Below, piece after piece: positions 7,805-16,759 of a DNA stretch of 64,000 nt. The stretch's first letter is position 1; each line of letters opens with the position of its first letter. The stretch spans positions 1 through 64,000 of the forward strand of contig NZ_JACHJY010000006.1 of NCBI RefSeq assembly GCF_014203895.1, written 5' to 3'. This DNA is from Streptomyces nymphaeiformis. Its GTDB lineage: Bacteria; Actinomycetota; Actinomycetes; Streptomycetales; Streptomycetaceae. A program made the position numbers and the translations under genes. The notes beneath the pieces are model-generated. The model searched no databases. It worked only from the letters and a program-made list of their open reading frames with translations, and was not told where the DNA came from.

Positions 7805-8911
7805 TTACGGCTCCTGAGGCTCCTCCGGCACGGCCGGCCCCTCCGGCTTCTCCGGCCCCACCGGCCCCACCGGCTCCTCGGGCTCCTCCGGTGGGACGAC
7901 CTGCTTCTCCTCCGCGAAGTGGCAGGCGGAGTCGTGCTTGGCCGGGGTGTCCGTGAGGCGGAAGACGGCCGGGACGGCGAGGAGCGGGACCTCCAGGGTG
8001 CAGCGTTCCTGGGCCTTCCAGCAGCGGGTGCGGAAGCGGCAGCCGGAGGGGATGTTGGCCGGGGAGGGGACGTCTCCGGAGAGGAGGATCCGCTCGCGGT
8101 GGGCGCGCGCCTCGGGGTCGGGGACGGGCACGGCGGAGAGCAGCGCCTGGGTGTAGGGGTGGGTGGGGTGGTCGTAGATCTGGGCGTCGGTGCCGATCTC
8201 GACGATCCGGCCGAGGTACATGACGCCGACGCGGTCGGAGATGTGCCGGACGATCGACAGGTCGTGGGCGATGAAGACGTACGAGAGGGAGAACTCGGTC
8301 TGGAGGGTGTCGAGGAGGTTGACGACCTGGGCCTGGACGGAGACGTCGAGCGCGGAGACCGGCTCGTCCGCGACGATGATCTCGGGCTGGAGGGCGAGGC
8401 CGCGGGCGATGCCGATGCGCTGGCGCTGGCCGCCGGAGAACTGGTGCGGATAGCGGTTGATGTACTCGGGGTTGAGGCCGACGACGTCCAGGAGGTCCTG
8501 GACCTTGCGGCGCCGGTCGCCCTTGGGGGCGACCTCGGGGTGGATCTCGTACGGCTCGCCGATGATGTCGCCGACGGTCATGCGGGGGTTGAGCGAGGTG
8601 TACGGGTCCTGGAAGACCATCTGGATGTTGCGGCGGACGGACTTGAGGGCCCGCGGGGAGAGCTTGGTGATGTCCTCGCCCTTGTACCGGATGGTTCCGG
8701 AGGTGGGCCGTTCCAGGTTGACCAGCATCTTGGCGACGGTGGACTTGCCGCAGCCGGACTCGCCGACGATGCCGAGGGTCTCGCCGGCCGCGAGGTCGAA
8801 GTCGACGCCGTCGACGGCCCTGACGGAGCCGACCTGCTTCTTGAAGAGGATGCCCTTGGTCAGTGGGTAGTGCTTGTGGAGGTCCCGGACTTCGAGAATC
8901 GCCTCAGCCAT
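7805..8911 (-). CDS. Oligopeptide ABC transporter ATP-binding protein, OppF-like
   Basis: This is a 368-aa ATPase of the Opp/Dpp importer class; it powers peptide uptake at the inner face of the membrane with the OppD-like partner encoded just upstream. Walker A is GESGCGKST (about residues 50-58), the signature is SGGQRQR, Walker B ends in ADEP, and the switch His follows in IAHDLS. The C-terminal oligo_HPY domain contains the Cys-rich CRFRTRCWKA segment; in this subfamily such cysteines often hold an Fe-S cluster. The last 30 residues are a Pro/Glu repeat tail (EEPVGPVGPEKPEGP) that the paralogue at 18880 lacks. It overlaps the upstream gene by 8 nt and is the last gene of the operon. The paralogue is very similar throughout. 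Confidence 0.92.
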   Translation of the reverse strand: MAEAILEVRDLHKHYPLTKGILFKKQVGSVRAVDGVDFDLAAGETLGIVGESGCGKSTVAKMLVNLERPTSGTIRYKGEDITKLSPRALKSVRRNIQMVFQDPYTSLNPRMTVGDIIGEPYEIHPEVAPKGDRRRKVQDLLDVVGLNPEYINRYPHQFSGGQRQRIGIARGLALQPEIIVADEPVSALDVSVQAQVVNLLDTLQTEFSLSYVFIAHDLSIVRHISDRVGVMYLGRIVEIGTDAQIYDHPTHPYTQALLSAVPVPDPEARAHRERILLSGDVPSPANIPSGCRFRTRCWKAQERCTLEVPLLAVPAVFRLTDTPAKHDSACHFAEEKQVVPPEEPEEPVGPVGPEKPEGPAVPEEPQEP

Positions 8912-9887
8912 GGAGGCACTCCTTCCAGAAGTGGCAGGCGCTGGCGCGCGGCACCGGGGACTCGGTCACGTCGTACAGCGGGGGCTCGTCGGTCCGGCAG
9001 ACGTCCTGGGCCATGGGGCAGCGCGGGTTGAAGGAGCAGCCGGGCGGGATGGCGAGCAGGTTGGGCGGGAGGCCCTTGATCGCGTAGAGCTCCTGGCCCT
9101 TCTGGTCGAGGCGCGGGATGGAGTCGAGCAGACCCCGGGTGTAGGGGTGGGCGGGGGCCTTGTAGATCTCGTGGACGGGGGCCTGTTCGACGATCTTCCC
9201 GGCGTACATGACGGCGATCTTGTCGGCGACGTCGGCGACGACGCCGAGGTCGTGGGTGATGAGGATGAGGCCCATGTTGAGCTCGCGCTGGAGCTCGGCG
9301 AGGAGGTCCATGACCTGGGCCTGGACGGTGACGTCGAGGGCGGTGGTGGGCTCGTCGGCGATGATCAGTTCGGGTTCGAGGGCGAGCGCCATCGCGATCA
9401 TGATGCGCTGGCGCATGCCGCCGGAGAACTGGTGGGGGTACTGGCCGACGCGTTCCTTGGCGGCGGGGATGCGGACCCGGTCCATCAGCTCGACGGCCTT
9501 GGCCCTGGAGTCCTTGCGCGACATCCCCTTGTGGACCTGGAACATCTCGCCGAGCTGGTCGCCGACGCTGATGACGGGGTTGAGGGAGGACAGCGCGTCC
9601 TGGAAGATCATCGCCATCTTGGCGCCGCGGACCTTGCGCCGCTCCTCCTCCTTGAGCTTCAGGAGGTCCTGGCCCTGGAAGAGGATCTCGCCGGCGCTGA
9701 TCTTGCCGGGCGGGATGTCGAGGATGCCCATGACGGCCTGGGCGGTGACGGACTTGCCGGAGCCGGACTCGCCGAGGACGGCGAGGGTCTCCCCCGCGTC
9801 GACGGAGTAGTTGACGCCGTTGACCGCCTTGGCCACCCCGTCCCGGGTGTGGAACTCCACGTGCAGGTCGCGCACTTCGAGCAGCAT
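8904..9887 (-). CDS. Oligopeptide ABC transporter ATP-binding protein, OppD-like
   Basis: The product is 327 aa and has Walker A GESGSGKSV (about residues 38-46), the signature SGGMRQR, Walker B LIIADEPTTALD and an oligo_HPY C-terminal domain with a CSFNPRCPMA cysteine segment. It forms the ATPase heterodimer with the OppF-like protein encoded downstream, to which it is coupled by an 8-nt overlap. It starts 7 nt after the permease stop. The protein lacks the short N-terminal extension of its paralogue at 19961. Confidence 0.92.
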   Translation of the reverse strand: MLLEVRDLHVEFHTRDGVAKAVNGVNYSVDAGETLAVLGESGSGKSVTAQAVMGILDIPPGKISAGEILFQGQDLLKLKEEERRKVRGAKMAMIFQDALSSLNPVISVGDQLGEMFQVHKGMSRKDSRAKAVELMDRVRIPAAKERVGQYPHQFSGGMRQRIMIAMALALEPELIIADEPTTALDVTVQAQVMDLLAELQRELNMGLILITHDLGVVADVADKIAVMYAGKIVEQAPVHEIYKAPAHPYTRGLLDSIPRLDQKGQELYAIKGLPPNLLAIPPGCSFNPRCPMAQDVCRTDEPPLYDVTESPVPRASACHFWKECLHG

Positions 9888-9893
9888 GGGTCC

Positions 9894-10913
9894 CTACCTC
9901 AGCTTCGGGTCGAGGGCGTCGCGCACCGCGTCGCCGAGCATGATGAACGCGAGCACGGTGATGGCGAGCGCGCCGGCCGGCCAGAGCAGCATGTGGGGCG
10001 CGTTGCGGATGTACGGCGACGCCGAGGAGATGTCGATGCCCCAGGAGACGGTCGGCGGCTTCAGGCCGACGCCGAGGTACGACAGGGTCGCTTCGAGCGA
10101 GATGTACGTGCCGAGGGCGATGGTGGCGACGACGATCACCGGGGCGATGGCGTTCGGCGTGATGTGCCGGAGCATCATCCGGGAGCTGGAGGCGCCGAGC
10201 GCGCGGGCGGCCTGGACGTAGTCGTTCTGTTTGGCGGTGATGACCGAGCCGCGTGCGATGCGGGAGATCTGCGGCCAGCCGAGCAGCACCATGAAGCCGA
10301 TGACGGGCCAGACGGTGGTGCTGGTGACGACGGACAGGAGCACGAGGCCGCCGAGGACGACGGGGATGGCGAAGAAGACGTCGGTGAGCCGGGAGAGGAT
10401 GCCGTCCCAGGTGCCGCCGAAGAAGCCGGCGAGGCCACCGAGGAAGCCGCCGAGGAGGGCGACGCCGAGGGTGGCGAGGACGCCGACGGTCACGGACGTC
10501 CGGGCGCCGTAGACGGTGCGGGTGTAGACGTCGCAGCCCTGGCCGTTGAAGCCGAAGGGGTGGCCGGGCTGGGAGCCTTCCTGCGCCTTGGAGAGGTCGC
10601 AGTCGAGCGGGTCTCCGGAGGCGATCAGCTGGGGCCAGATCGAGATGATCACCAGGAAGAGGATGACGAGCGCGGAGATGATGAAGATCGGGTTGCGGCG
10701 CAGGTCGTGCCAGGCGTCGGACCAGAGGGAGCGGGGCTTCTTGTCGGCGCCGGCGTCGGGGCCGGTGTCGGGGCCGTTCTCGAGGTTCTTCTCCAGGGTC
10801 TCGGCCTCCTGCGTGCCGAGGTCGGCCGCGCCCCCCGCGCCGGTCGAGGCGATCGCCCGCCCCTCTTCTCCGTAGGACTCGAGGGGCTCGAAGGGCTCAA
10901 GGGGCTCAGGCAT
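9894..10913 (-). CDS. Oligopeptide ABC transporter permease, OppC-like
   Basis: This 339-aa inner-membrane permease forms the translocation pore with the OppB-like protein. A long polar N-terminus (about 70 residues, with the repeat EPLEPFEPLE) precedes an OppC N-terminal segment with one helix. The permease domain with five helices follows; the EAA-type coupling motif is near residues 230-245 (ALGASSSRMMLRHITPN). ATG 10913 was chosen because GAGGA sits about 7 nt upstream and the start then overlaps the upstream stop by 8 nt, as in the paralogous operon. Confidence 0.9.
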   Translation of the reverse strand: MPEPLEPFEPLESYGEEGRAIASTGAGGAADLGTQEAETLEKNLENGPDTGPDAGADKKPRSLWSDAWHDLRRNPIFIISALVILFLVIISIWPQLIASGDPLDCDLSKAQEGSQPGHPFGFNGQGCDVYTRTVYGARTSVTVGVLATLGVALLGGFLGGLAGFFGGTWDGILSRLTDVFFAIPVVLGGLVLLSVVTSTTVWPVIGFMVLLGWPQISRIARGSVITAKQNDYVQAARALGASSSRMMLRHITPNAIAPVIVVATIALGTYISLEATLSYLGVGLKPPTVSWGIDISSASPYIRNAPHMLLWPAGALAITVLAFIMLGDAVRDALDPKLR

Positions 10914-11829
10914 AGCGAATCCTCGGGTCAAGGACGGCGTACAGGAGGTCGACCAGGAGGTTGGCCAGCAGGAACACCAGGACGAGGATGGTCACGAAGC
11001 CGACGACGGTCTGGGTGTTCTGGCGGACGATGCCCTGGTAGAGCTGGTAGCCGACGCCGTGGATGTTGAAGATCCGTTCGGTGACGATGGCGCCGCCCAT
11101 GAGGGCGCCGATGTCGGCGCCGATGAAGGTCACCACGGGGATGAGGCTGTTGCGCAGCAGGTGGCGGGTGACGACCCGGCGGCGGGGCAGGCCCTTGGCG
11201 ACGGCGGTGCGGACGTAGTCGGCGCGCTTGTTCTCGGCGATGGAGGTCCGGGTGAGCCGGGTGACGTACGCGAGCGAGACGGACGCGAGGACGAGGCCGG
11301 GGACGATCAGTTCGTTGAAGGGTGCGTCGGGCGAGACGGCCGGTGAGATCCAGCCCCATTCGACGCCGAGGAGCAGCTGGAGCAGCAGACCGGTGACGAA
11401 GGTCGGGACGGAGAGGACGACCAGGGTCAGCAGCAGCACCGAGGTGTCGACGGGGTGGCCGCGCTTGAGGCCGGTGACGACGCCCAGGGTGATGCCGATG
11501 ACGATCTCGAAGAGGATCGCGACGATGGTGAGCCGGATGGTGACCGGGAAGGCGTTGGCCATCAGCTCGGTGACGGGCTGGCCGTTGAAGGCGGTGCCGA
11601 AGTCCCCGGTGAAGACGTTGCCCATGTAGGTCAGGTATTGCTGCCAGACCGGCTTGTCGAGGCCGTACTCCTTCTGCAGCTGGGCGGTGGTCGCCGGGTC
11701 GCAGGCCCGGTCGCCGCAGAGGCCGGCGATGGGGTCGCCCATCACGTTCACCATCAGGAAGATCAACAGCGTGGCGCCGAAGAAGACCGGGATCATCTGC
11801 AGCAGCCGCCGGATCACGTATCGACCCAC
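10906..11829 (-). CDS. Oligopeptide ABC transporter permease, OppB-like
   Basis: The 307-aa product begins MGRYVIRRLLQMIPVFFGAT, the typical OppB N-terminus, and has six predicted helices. The coupling motif is YVRTAVAKGLPRRRVVTRHL (about residues 186-205). It follows the binding-protein gene after a 92-nt gap with a strong hairpin. The loop after helix 1 holds two cysteines (GLCGDRACD) that the paralogue at 21977 lacks. Confidence 0.92.
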   Translation of the reverse strand: MGRYVIRRLLQMIPVFFGATLLIFLMVNVMGDPIAGLCGDRACDPATTAQLQKEYGLDKPVWQQYLTYMGNVFTGDFGTAFNGQPVTELMANAFPVTIRLTIVAILFEIVIGITLGVVTGLKRGHPVDTSVLLLTLVVLSVPTFVTGLLLQLLLGVEWGWISPAVSPDAPFNELIVPGLVLASVSLAYVTRLTRTSIAENKRADYVRTAVAKGLPRRRVVTRHLLRNSLIPVVTFIGADIGALMGGAIVTERIFNIHGVGYQLYQGIVRQNTQTVVGFVTILVLVFLLANLLVDLLYAVLDPRIRYA

Positions 11830-11858
11830 GGAGGCCTCCAGGAAGGGTGGGTTGAGGG

Positions 11859-11907
11859 ACGGCGTACGGCCCGGCGCGGGGATCCGCGGCCCGGGCCGTA
11901 CACCGCC
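11859..11907 (-). terminator. Intercistronic hairpin between oppA-like and oppB-like genes
   Basis: An 11-bp stem (11864-11874 with 11891-11901) is extended inward by CGCGG/CCGCG around GGAT and outward by ACGGCG/CGCCGT. It lies 20 nt after the binding-protein stop. Such structures usually stabilise the upstream mRNA or partly terminate, which keeps binding protein in excess over the pore. Confidence 0.7.
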
Positions 11908-11921
11908 GTACTGCTACGTCG

Positions 11922-13550
11922 TCACTTGACCTTGATCTGGTCGTACACCGGGACGCTGAAGGGGTTCAGGCTCACGTTCTCGATCTTGTCCGAGTAGCCG
12001 GCGCTGCCGTTCTGGTACCAGAGCGGGATGGCTCCCATGTCGTCGCGGAGGACTCCCTCGGCCTGCTGGAAGAGCCCGATGGCCTTGGCGGTGTCGGACT
12101 CGGCGTTGGCCTGGTTGACCAGCTTGTCGAACTCCGGGTTGGAGTACTTGCCGTCGTTGGAGGAGGCGTTGGTGTAGTACAGCGGCTGGAGGAAGTTCTG
12201 GATGAGCGGGTAGTCCATCTGCCAGCCGGCGCGGAAGGGGCCCGGCAGCTTCTGGGTGCTGGCCTGGCTGCGGAAGTCGGCGAAGGTGCCGATCGGGTTG
12301 CCGACGCAGGCCTTGTTGTTGCCGAGGGCGTTGTTGATGGAGTTGCAGACGGCGTCCACCCACTCCTTGTGGGAGCCGGTGTCGGCGTTGTACGAGATCT
12401 TCATCGTGCCGCCGGGGATGCCGCCGCCCTCGGCGACGAGCTTCTTGGCCTGGGCCGCGTCGTACTTGCAGAAGTCGCCGCAGACGTCCTTGAAGCCGCC
12501 CTCTTCGCCGAGCACCGGGGAGGTCCAGTCGACGGCGGGGGTGCGGGTCTTCTGGAAGATCGTCTCGGTGATCTGCGGGCGGTTGATCGCCATGGAGAGG
12601 CCCTGCCGGAGCTTCTCCTGGCCCGGCTTGTTCCACGCGGGGTCGTAGAACGGGAAGGAGAGGGTCTGGATGATGCCGGCGGGGACGTTGATGTACCGGC
12701 CGCCGAGGTCGGCCTGGACGTTCTTGAGCTGGGAGGCGGGCACGTCGTCGACGAGGTCGAGGTTGCCGGCCGTCAGGTCCGTGTAGGCGGTGTTGTTGTC
12801 GGTGTAGACCTTGAGGTCGATGCCGCCGTTCTGGGCCTTGTCGGGGCCGGGGTAGGAGTCCCAGCGCCTGAGGGACATCTGGGAGCCCTTGGAGTACGAG
12901 TCGACGGTGTACGGGCCGTTGCCGATGGGCTTCGAGAGCCAGCCGGCGTGGTCGCTGTAGAAGGCCTGGGGCAGCGGCGCGAAGGCCGCGTAGCCGAGGG
13001 TGATGGGCCATGTGGAGAACTTCTGGGTGAGCTTGACCGTGAAGGTCTGGGGGCCGGTCACCTTGAGGCCGGACATGGTCTCGGCGGTGGGCGCGCCCTT
13101 CTCGGGGTGGACCTGGTCGTAGCCCTCGATCTGCCCGAAGAAGTACGCGTTCTTCTGGTTGTTCTTCAGGCCGGCGCCGTAGTTCCAGGCGTCGACGAAG
13201 GACTTCGCGGTGACCTTCTCGCCGTTGGAGAAGGTCCAGCCGTCCTTGACCGTGATGGTGAAGTTCTGCGAGTCGGTGGTCTCGATGTTCTGGGCGAGCA
13301 TGTTCTTGGCCTCGCCGGTCTTCGGGTCGTACTGCTTGAGCCCGCGGAAGATCATGGAGAGGACCTTGCCGCCCTGGACCTCGTTGGTGTTGGCGGGCTC
13401 CAGCGGGTTCTGCGGGTCGCCCCACGAGGAACTCACGATGCCGTCGGCCCCGCCCCCGCCACCACCGCTGTCGCCGCCGCCACAGGCCGTGGCCGCGAGG
13501 GCGACGGCGGTGGCCAGTGCGGCCCACTTCGCGTGCGTGGCTCCGCGCAT
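11922..13550 (-). CDS. Oligopeptide-binding lipoprotein, OppA-like (SBP_bac_5)
   Basis: This 542-aa extracellular solute-binding protein captures peptides for the downstream permease. The signal peptide MRGATHAKWAALATAVALA ends in the lipobox LAATAC, so Cys23 should carry the lipid anchor. A glycine-rich linker follows, then the SBP_bac_5 fold to the end. ATG 13550 has GGGAGG 7 nt upstream. It is the first gene of a five-gene operon (A-B-C-D-F). It is clearly paralogous to the lipoprotein at 23082: both begin MRGA..AKW, and both contain HKEWVDAVCNSI-like segments. In S. coelicolor a second oligopeptide operon lies directly beside bldK; this is its likely counterpart. Confidence 0.92.
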   Translation of the reverse strand: MRGATHAKWAALATAVALAATACGGGDSGGGGGGADGIVSSSWGDPQNPLEPANTNEVQGGKVLSMIFRGLKQYDPKTGEAKNMLAQNIETTDSQNFTITVKDGWTFSNGEKVTAKSFVDAWNYGAGLKNNQKNAYFFGQIEGYDQVHPEKGAPTAETMSGLKVTGPQTFTVKLTQKFSTWPITLGYAAFAPLPQAFYSDHAGWLSKPIGNGPYTVDSYSKGSQMSLRRWDSYPGPDKAQNGGIDLKVYTDNNTAYTDLTAGNLDLVDDVPASQLKNVQADLGGRYINVPAGIIQTLSFPFYDPAWNKPGQEKLRQGLSMAINRPQITETIFQKTRTPAVDWTSPVLGEEGGFKDVCGDFCKYDAAQAKKLVAEGGGIPGGTMKISYNADTGSHKEWVDAVCNSINNALGNNKACVGNPIGTFADFRSQASTQKLPGPFRAGWQMDYPLIQNFLQPLYYTNASSNDGKYSNPEFDKLVNQANAESDTAKAIGLFQQAEGVLRDDMGAIPLWYQNGSAGYSDKIENVSLNPFSVPVYDQIKVK

Positions 13551-13596
13551 GGAGTGCCTCCCGTAACTCTTGCCGAGACTTAGGCCCCCATATCAC

Positions 13597-13643
13597 CGCA
13601 ACCCGGACAGAGCCGCATCTTGGCGACAGCTGTCCGGGTTGCG
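13597..13643 (-). terminator. Long inverted repeat after the wall-hydrolase genes
   Basis: Perfect 14-bp arms (13597-13610 and 13630-13643) enclose a 19-nt loop. The structure lies 20 nt past the stop of the hydrolase at 13663 and 47 nt before the oppA-like start. It probably insulates the peptide operon from the hydrolase genes. Confidence 0.65.
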
Positions 13644-13662
13644 GGCGTCATGCCGGTCGGTA

Positions 13663-14586
13663 TCAGTTGAGGAAGGTCACGTCCCAGTGGCTGCTCTCGC
13701 GGGCGTAGATGTTGCCCGAGGGAGCGGTGTACATGGCGGCGCCGTCGCCCCGGGTGCCCGAGTAGGTGAAGGTGCCGGTGATGTAGTTGCTCAGGCAGGT
13801 GGTCGGGCTGAAGTCCAGCTTGTAGCCGTTCCAGTGCGAGTACGTGCCGCTGGCGTGGCCCGTCTCGGTGCCGCCGGTGATGGTCAGGGCGCAGCCGCTC
13901 GCGCGCTTCAGCGTCACGGCGCCGTCCGCGGAGGCCTGGCGCAGGCCGTCGAAGGAGGTGCAGCTGGTGCTGTTGCGGTCGGAGCAGTTGCCGGAGGAGG
14001 TCCAGCTGATGCCGGCCGAGGTGAAGAGGGCGGCCGCCTGGGAGTGGGTCAGCAGACCGCTGCTGCCGCCGCTGCCGCCGGAGGAGCCGGTGACCAGGGC
14101 GCGCCAGGTGTCGGGGCCGACGATGCCGTCCGCGTCGAGGCTGTGGGAGGACTGGAAGGAGCGGACCTTGGCGTCGGTGCCGTCGCCGAAGGCGCCGTCG
14201 ACGGCGAGCCCGGCACCGTACCGGTTGAGCTGCGTCTGGGCGGCCTTCACCGCGGAGCCGTTGTCGCCCTTGCGGACGGTGATGATCAGCCTGGACCAGG
14301 TGTCCCCGCCGACGACGCCGTCCGAGGACAGGCTGCTGGCGCTCTGGAAGCTGCGGACCTTGGCCTCGGTGCCGTCGCCGAAGACGCCGTCGGCGGAGGT
14401 GGCGTAGCCGCGGGCGGTCAGCAGGTGCTGGACGGTGGTCACCTGCGCGCCGGTGCTGCCGTTCTTGACCAGCGGCCAGTCGGCGGCGAAGGCCGGGGCG
14501 GCCTGGAGCACGCCCGCCACCAGCGTGGTGACGAGGGCGGCGAGCAGCGCGGCCGCGAGGCCGGGCAGTCTTCTCACGAGTGGCAT
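13663..14586 (-). CDS. Secreted two-PG-binding-domain protein with a LAS-type metallopeptidase-like domain
   Basis: The product has 307 aa. A signal peptide (cleavage near AFAA-DW, residue 33) is followed by two PG_binding_1 domains (about 35-95 and 100-165), each with the repeat pattern DGVFGDGTEAKVRSFQ. After a Ser/Gly linker comes a C-terminal domain of about 130 aa. In it His251-x6-Asp258 (SHWNGYKLD) and Glu297-x2-His300 (ESSHWD) match the zinc-ligand spacing of LAS enzymes (M15/VanY, MepA). I infer a wall peptide cross-link or stem-peptide hydrolase; the rest of the domain is not one I recognise. GAGGAA lies 8 nt before ATG 14586. The next gene upstream (23 nt) encodes a second LAS-type enzyme, so the two are likely co-transcribed. 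Confidence 0.8.
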   Translation of the reverse strand: MPLVRRLPGLAAALLAALVTTLVAGVLQAAPAFAADWPLVKNGSTGAQVTTVQHLLTARGYATSADGVFGDGTEAKVRSFQSASSLSSDGVVGGDTWSRLIITVRKGDNGSAVKAAQTQLNRYGAGLAVDGAFGDGTDAKVRSFQSSHSLDADGIVGPDTWRALVTGSSGGSGGSSGLLTHSQAAALFTSAGISWTSSGNCSDRNSTSCTSFDGLRQASADGAVTLKRASGCALTITGGTETGHASGTYSHWNGYKLDFSPTTCLSNYITGTFTYSGTRGDGAAMYTAPSGNIYARESSHWDVTFLN

Positions 14587-14609
14587 GGTCGGTTCCTCGG
14601 ACTCTCGGG

Positions 14610-15614
14610 TCAGCACTGGTACGTCGCGTCCGGGTGGACCGGCTCGCAGTAGCGGATGTGCAGGTGGTTGTCGTGGTTGGGGTACTGGACGGTCAGCCCC
14701 TCCGCGATCAGCTGCGGGTCGTTGAAGTACACGAGCTGCACGTGTCCGGGCGCGGCCGCGCGCAGGGCCTTGACCAGCTCGCGGGTCGCGGCCCGGTCGT
14801 AGGCGGCGGACTCCCAGGTGATCCGGGTGCCGGCGCACTGCGCGGAGTCGGTGCGCACGGGCCAGAAGTCGACGTCCATGCCGACCTGGTGGGTGGCGTG
14901 GCCGTAGATGGTGCCGCCGTGCTCGAAGGCGATGTCGCCGACCGGGACCTTGCCCCGGCCGAGGGCGGAGAAGGTGCGGGCACCGGCCTCGAACTGGCCG
15001 ATGGCGGCGCCGGTCCCCCAGTCGGCGGACGCGTTGCCGTCCGGGTTCTGGTTGCACAGGGTGCCGGCGTTGTAGTCGGCGTACTCGTAGTGCCAGAGCA
15101 GGTTGGTCCAGGTGTCCGGGCCGACGACGCCGTCCGCGCCGAGACCGGCGTGGCTCTGGAAGGTGCGGACGGCCGAGGCCGTGCCGGGGCCGAAGGCGCC
15201 GTCGACGGCGAGCCCGGCGCTCCGCTTGGCGTTGAGCAGGTACTGGACGGCCTTCACGGCCTCGCCCTGGCTGCCCTCGCGGACGGTGACGGTCAGCGCC
15301 CGCCAGGTGTTCGGGCCGACGATGCCGTCCGCGCCGAGGCCGTGGGAGGACTGGAAGGAGCGGACGGCGGTGTCGGTGCCGGCGCCGAAGACGCCGTCGG
15401 CGGTGAGCTGCGCGCCCTGCCCGTTGAGCAGGTACTGGAGGGCGACGACGTCCGAGCCCCGGTTGCCCTTGCTCTGGGTGGGGACGAACGCGCCGGAGAA
15501 GGCGTGCGCGGGCGTGCCGAGGCCGATGAGCACGAGGAGCGCGGCGAGGGCGGCGACGGCCGCGAGGGGGACGGCCCCGAGCGCGGGGCGGAACGACCGG
15601 ATGGTCGACGACAT
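14610..15614 (-). CDS. Secreted MepA-type (M74) murein endopeptidase with two PG-binding domains
   Basis: This 334-aa protein has a signal peptide (cleavage near AHA-FS, residue 37) and two PG_binding_1 domains (about 45-105 and 115-175). The catalytic domain is of the penicillin-insensitive murein endopeptidase type. Zinc ligands are visible in HATHQVGMDVD (His242 and the Asp four to six residues later) and in HDNHLHIRYC near the C-terminus. MepA cuts D-Ala-meso-DAP cross-links in E. coli; Streptomyces walls are cross-linked through LL-DAP-Gly, so the natural bond here may differ. ATG 15614 is preceded by AAGGAG. It lies between the other LAS-type gene and the amidase gene, and all three share the paired PG-binding architecture. 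Confidence 0.88.
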   Translation of the reverse strand: MSSTIRSFRPALGAVPLAAVAALAALLVLIGLGTPAHAFSGAFVPTQSKGNRGSDVVALQYLLNGQGAQLTADGVFGAGTDTAVRSFQSSHGLGADGIVGPNTWRALTVTVREGSQGEAVKAVQYLLNAKRSAGLAVDGAFGPGTASAVRTFQSHAGLGADGVVGPDTWTNLLWHYEYADYNAGTLCNQNPDGNASADWGTGAAIGQFEAGARTFSALGRGKVPVGDIAFEHGGTIYGHATHQVGMDVDFWPVRTDSAQCAGTRITWESAAYDRAATRELVKALRAAAPGHVQLVYFNDPQLIAEGLTVQYPNHDNHLHIRYCEPVHPDATYQC

Positions 15615-15651
15615 GGCGGTGTGCTTCTCCTTGTCGGGTGGGGTGGGGCCC

Positions 15652-16725
15652 TCAGGCGAGGAGGCGGCTGAAGGTGCGGGCGTCGGCGAGGCCGTCGGCG
15701 GGCAGCCCGGCCGTGTTCTGGAAGGTGGCGACCGAGGCCAGGGTGCCGGCGCCGAAGACGCCGTCGACGCCGGTCGGGACGCCCTTGGCGGTGAGCAGCA
15801 GCTGGACGGCCTTCACGGCCTCCCCGGTGTCGCCCTGCCGTACGGGCACGGCGAGTTGGTGCCAGGTCTGGTTGCCGGCGTAGCCGTCGGACGTCGCGGT
15901 GACGAGCGTCTGGAAGTCCCGTACGGCCTGCTCGGTGGCCGGGCCGAAGCTACCGTCCGCGGTGATCGTGGCGCCGCGCCGGACGAGCAGGTACTGGAGC
16001 GCGCGGACGCGGTCGCCGGAGTCGCCGTTGTGCAGCAGCGGCCACACGGGCGCCGTCGGGTCCCCGCCGATGCGGGCGGCGACGTCCCGCCGCAGCTGCG
16101 GGAGCATCGCGTACAGGCGGTCGCCGGGGCACTCGGTGGCGTTGAAGTCCCGGTGTCCGTAGATCTGGTAGGCGCGCAGCCCGTACTGACGGCAGATGTA
16201 CGTGCACAGTTCGACCAGCTTCGCGTACTGCTCGCTGCGCGGGTCGACCGTGGAGTACGTGCCCTCGTTCTCGATGCCGATGGCGACGGTGTTCTGCCCG
16301 GTGCAGTGCGCCGACTCCACGCTCGGGGTGCCGCCCTGGAGGGCGACCAGGCTGCTGTGCCGGCCCTCCAGGACGTACGCGCCGCGGGAGACGGTGAAGT
16401 GCTGGCCCGTGTCGATCCAATGGCGCTCGTCCATCGCCCAGTTCTGCATGGAGCGGGCGAGCCCGAATGCCTGGGCCTGCGAGTAGTCGGTCGTGTTGGG
16501 CGTGTCCGTGTGGTGCACGATGATCTTCTGCGGCGGGGTCGACAGGACCCGCACCGGGCTGCTCGCCGGGCGGGCGCCCCACGCCGTGGTGTCCGCGATG
16601 GAGGGTCCGGTCGCGGCCTGCGCCTGGCCGGTCGCCCACAGGGGCAGCGCGGCCGCGGCGCCGAGCGCGAGGCCGCCGGTGAGCAGGGAGCGGCGGCTGG
16701 GGGTCGGTTCGTTGACCGAGGTCAT
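15652..16725 (-). CDS. Tat-exported N-acetylmuramoyl-L-alanine amidase (Amidase_2/PGRP) with two PG-binding domains
   Basis: The 357-aa protein carries a twin-arginine signal (SRRSLLTGGLALGAAAAL, cleavage near QAQA-AT). An Amidase_2/PGRP catalytic domain follows (about 45-215) with zinc and catalytic residues in IIVHHTDT, in ESAHC and in GHRDFNATECPG. Two C-terminal PG_binding_1 domains complete it. It should cut the MurNAc-L-Ala bond outside the cell. Unlike its two neighbours the catalytic domain comes first and export is by Tat, so the three hydrolases have separate origins but share binding modules. GAGGAACCCCCC precedes ATG 16725. Confidence 0.92.
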   Translation of the reverse strand: MTSVNEPTPSRRSLLTGGLALGAAAALPLWATGQAQAATGPSIADTTAWGARPASSPVRVLSTPPQKIIVHHTDTPNTTDYSQAQAFGLARSMQNWAMDERHWIDTGQHFTVSRGAYVLEGRHSSLVALQGGTPSVESAHCTGQNTVAIGIENEGTYSTVDPRSEQYAKLVELCTYICRQYGLRAYQIYGHRDFNATECPGDRLYAMLPQLRRDVAARIGGDPTAPVWPLLHNGDSGDRVRALQYLLVRRGATITADGSFGPATEQAVRDFQTLVTATSDGYAGNQTWHQLAVPVRQGDTGEAVKAVQLLLTAKGVPTGVDGVFGAGTLASVATFQNTAGLPADGLADARTFSRLLA

Positions 16726-16759
16726 GATGGGGGGTTCCTCAACTGGTGGACCACGTCGC

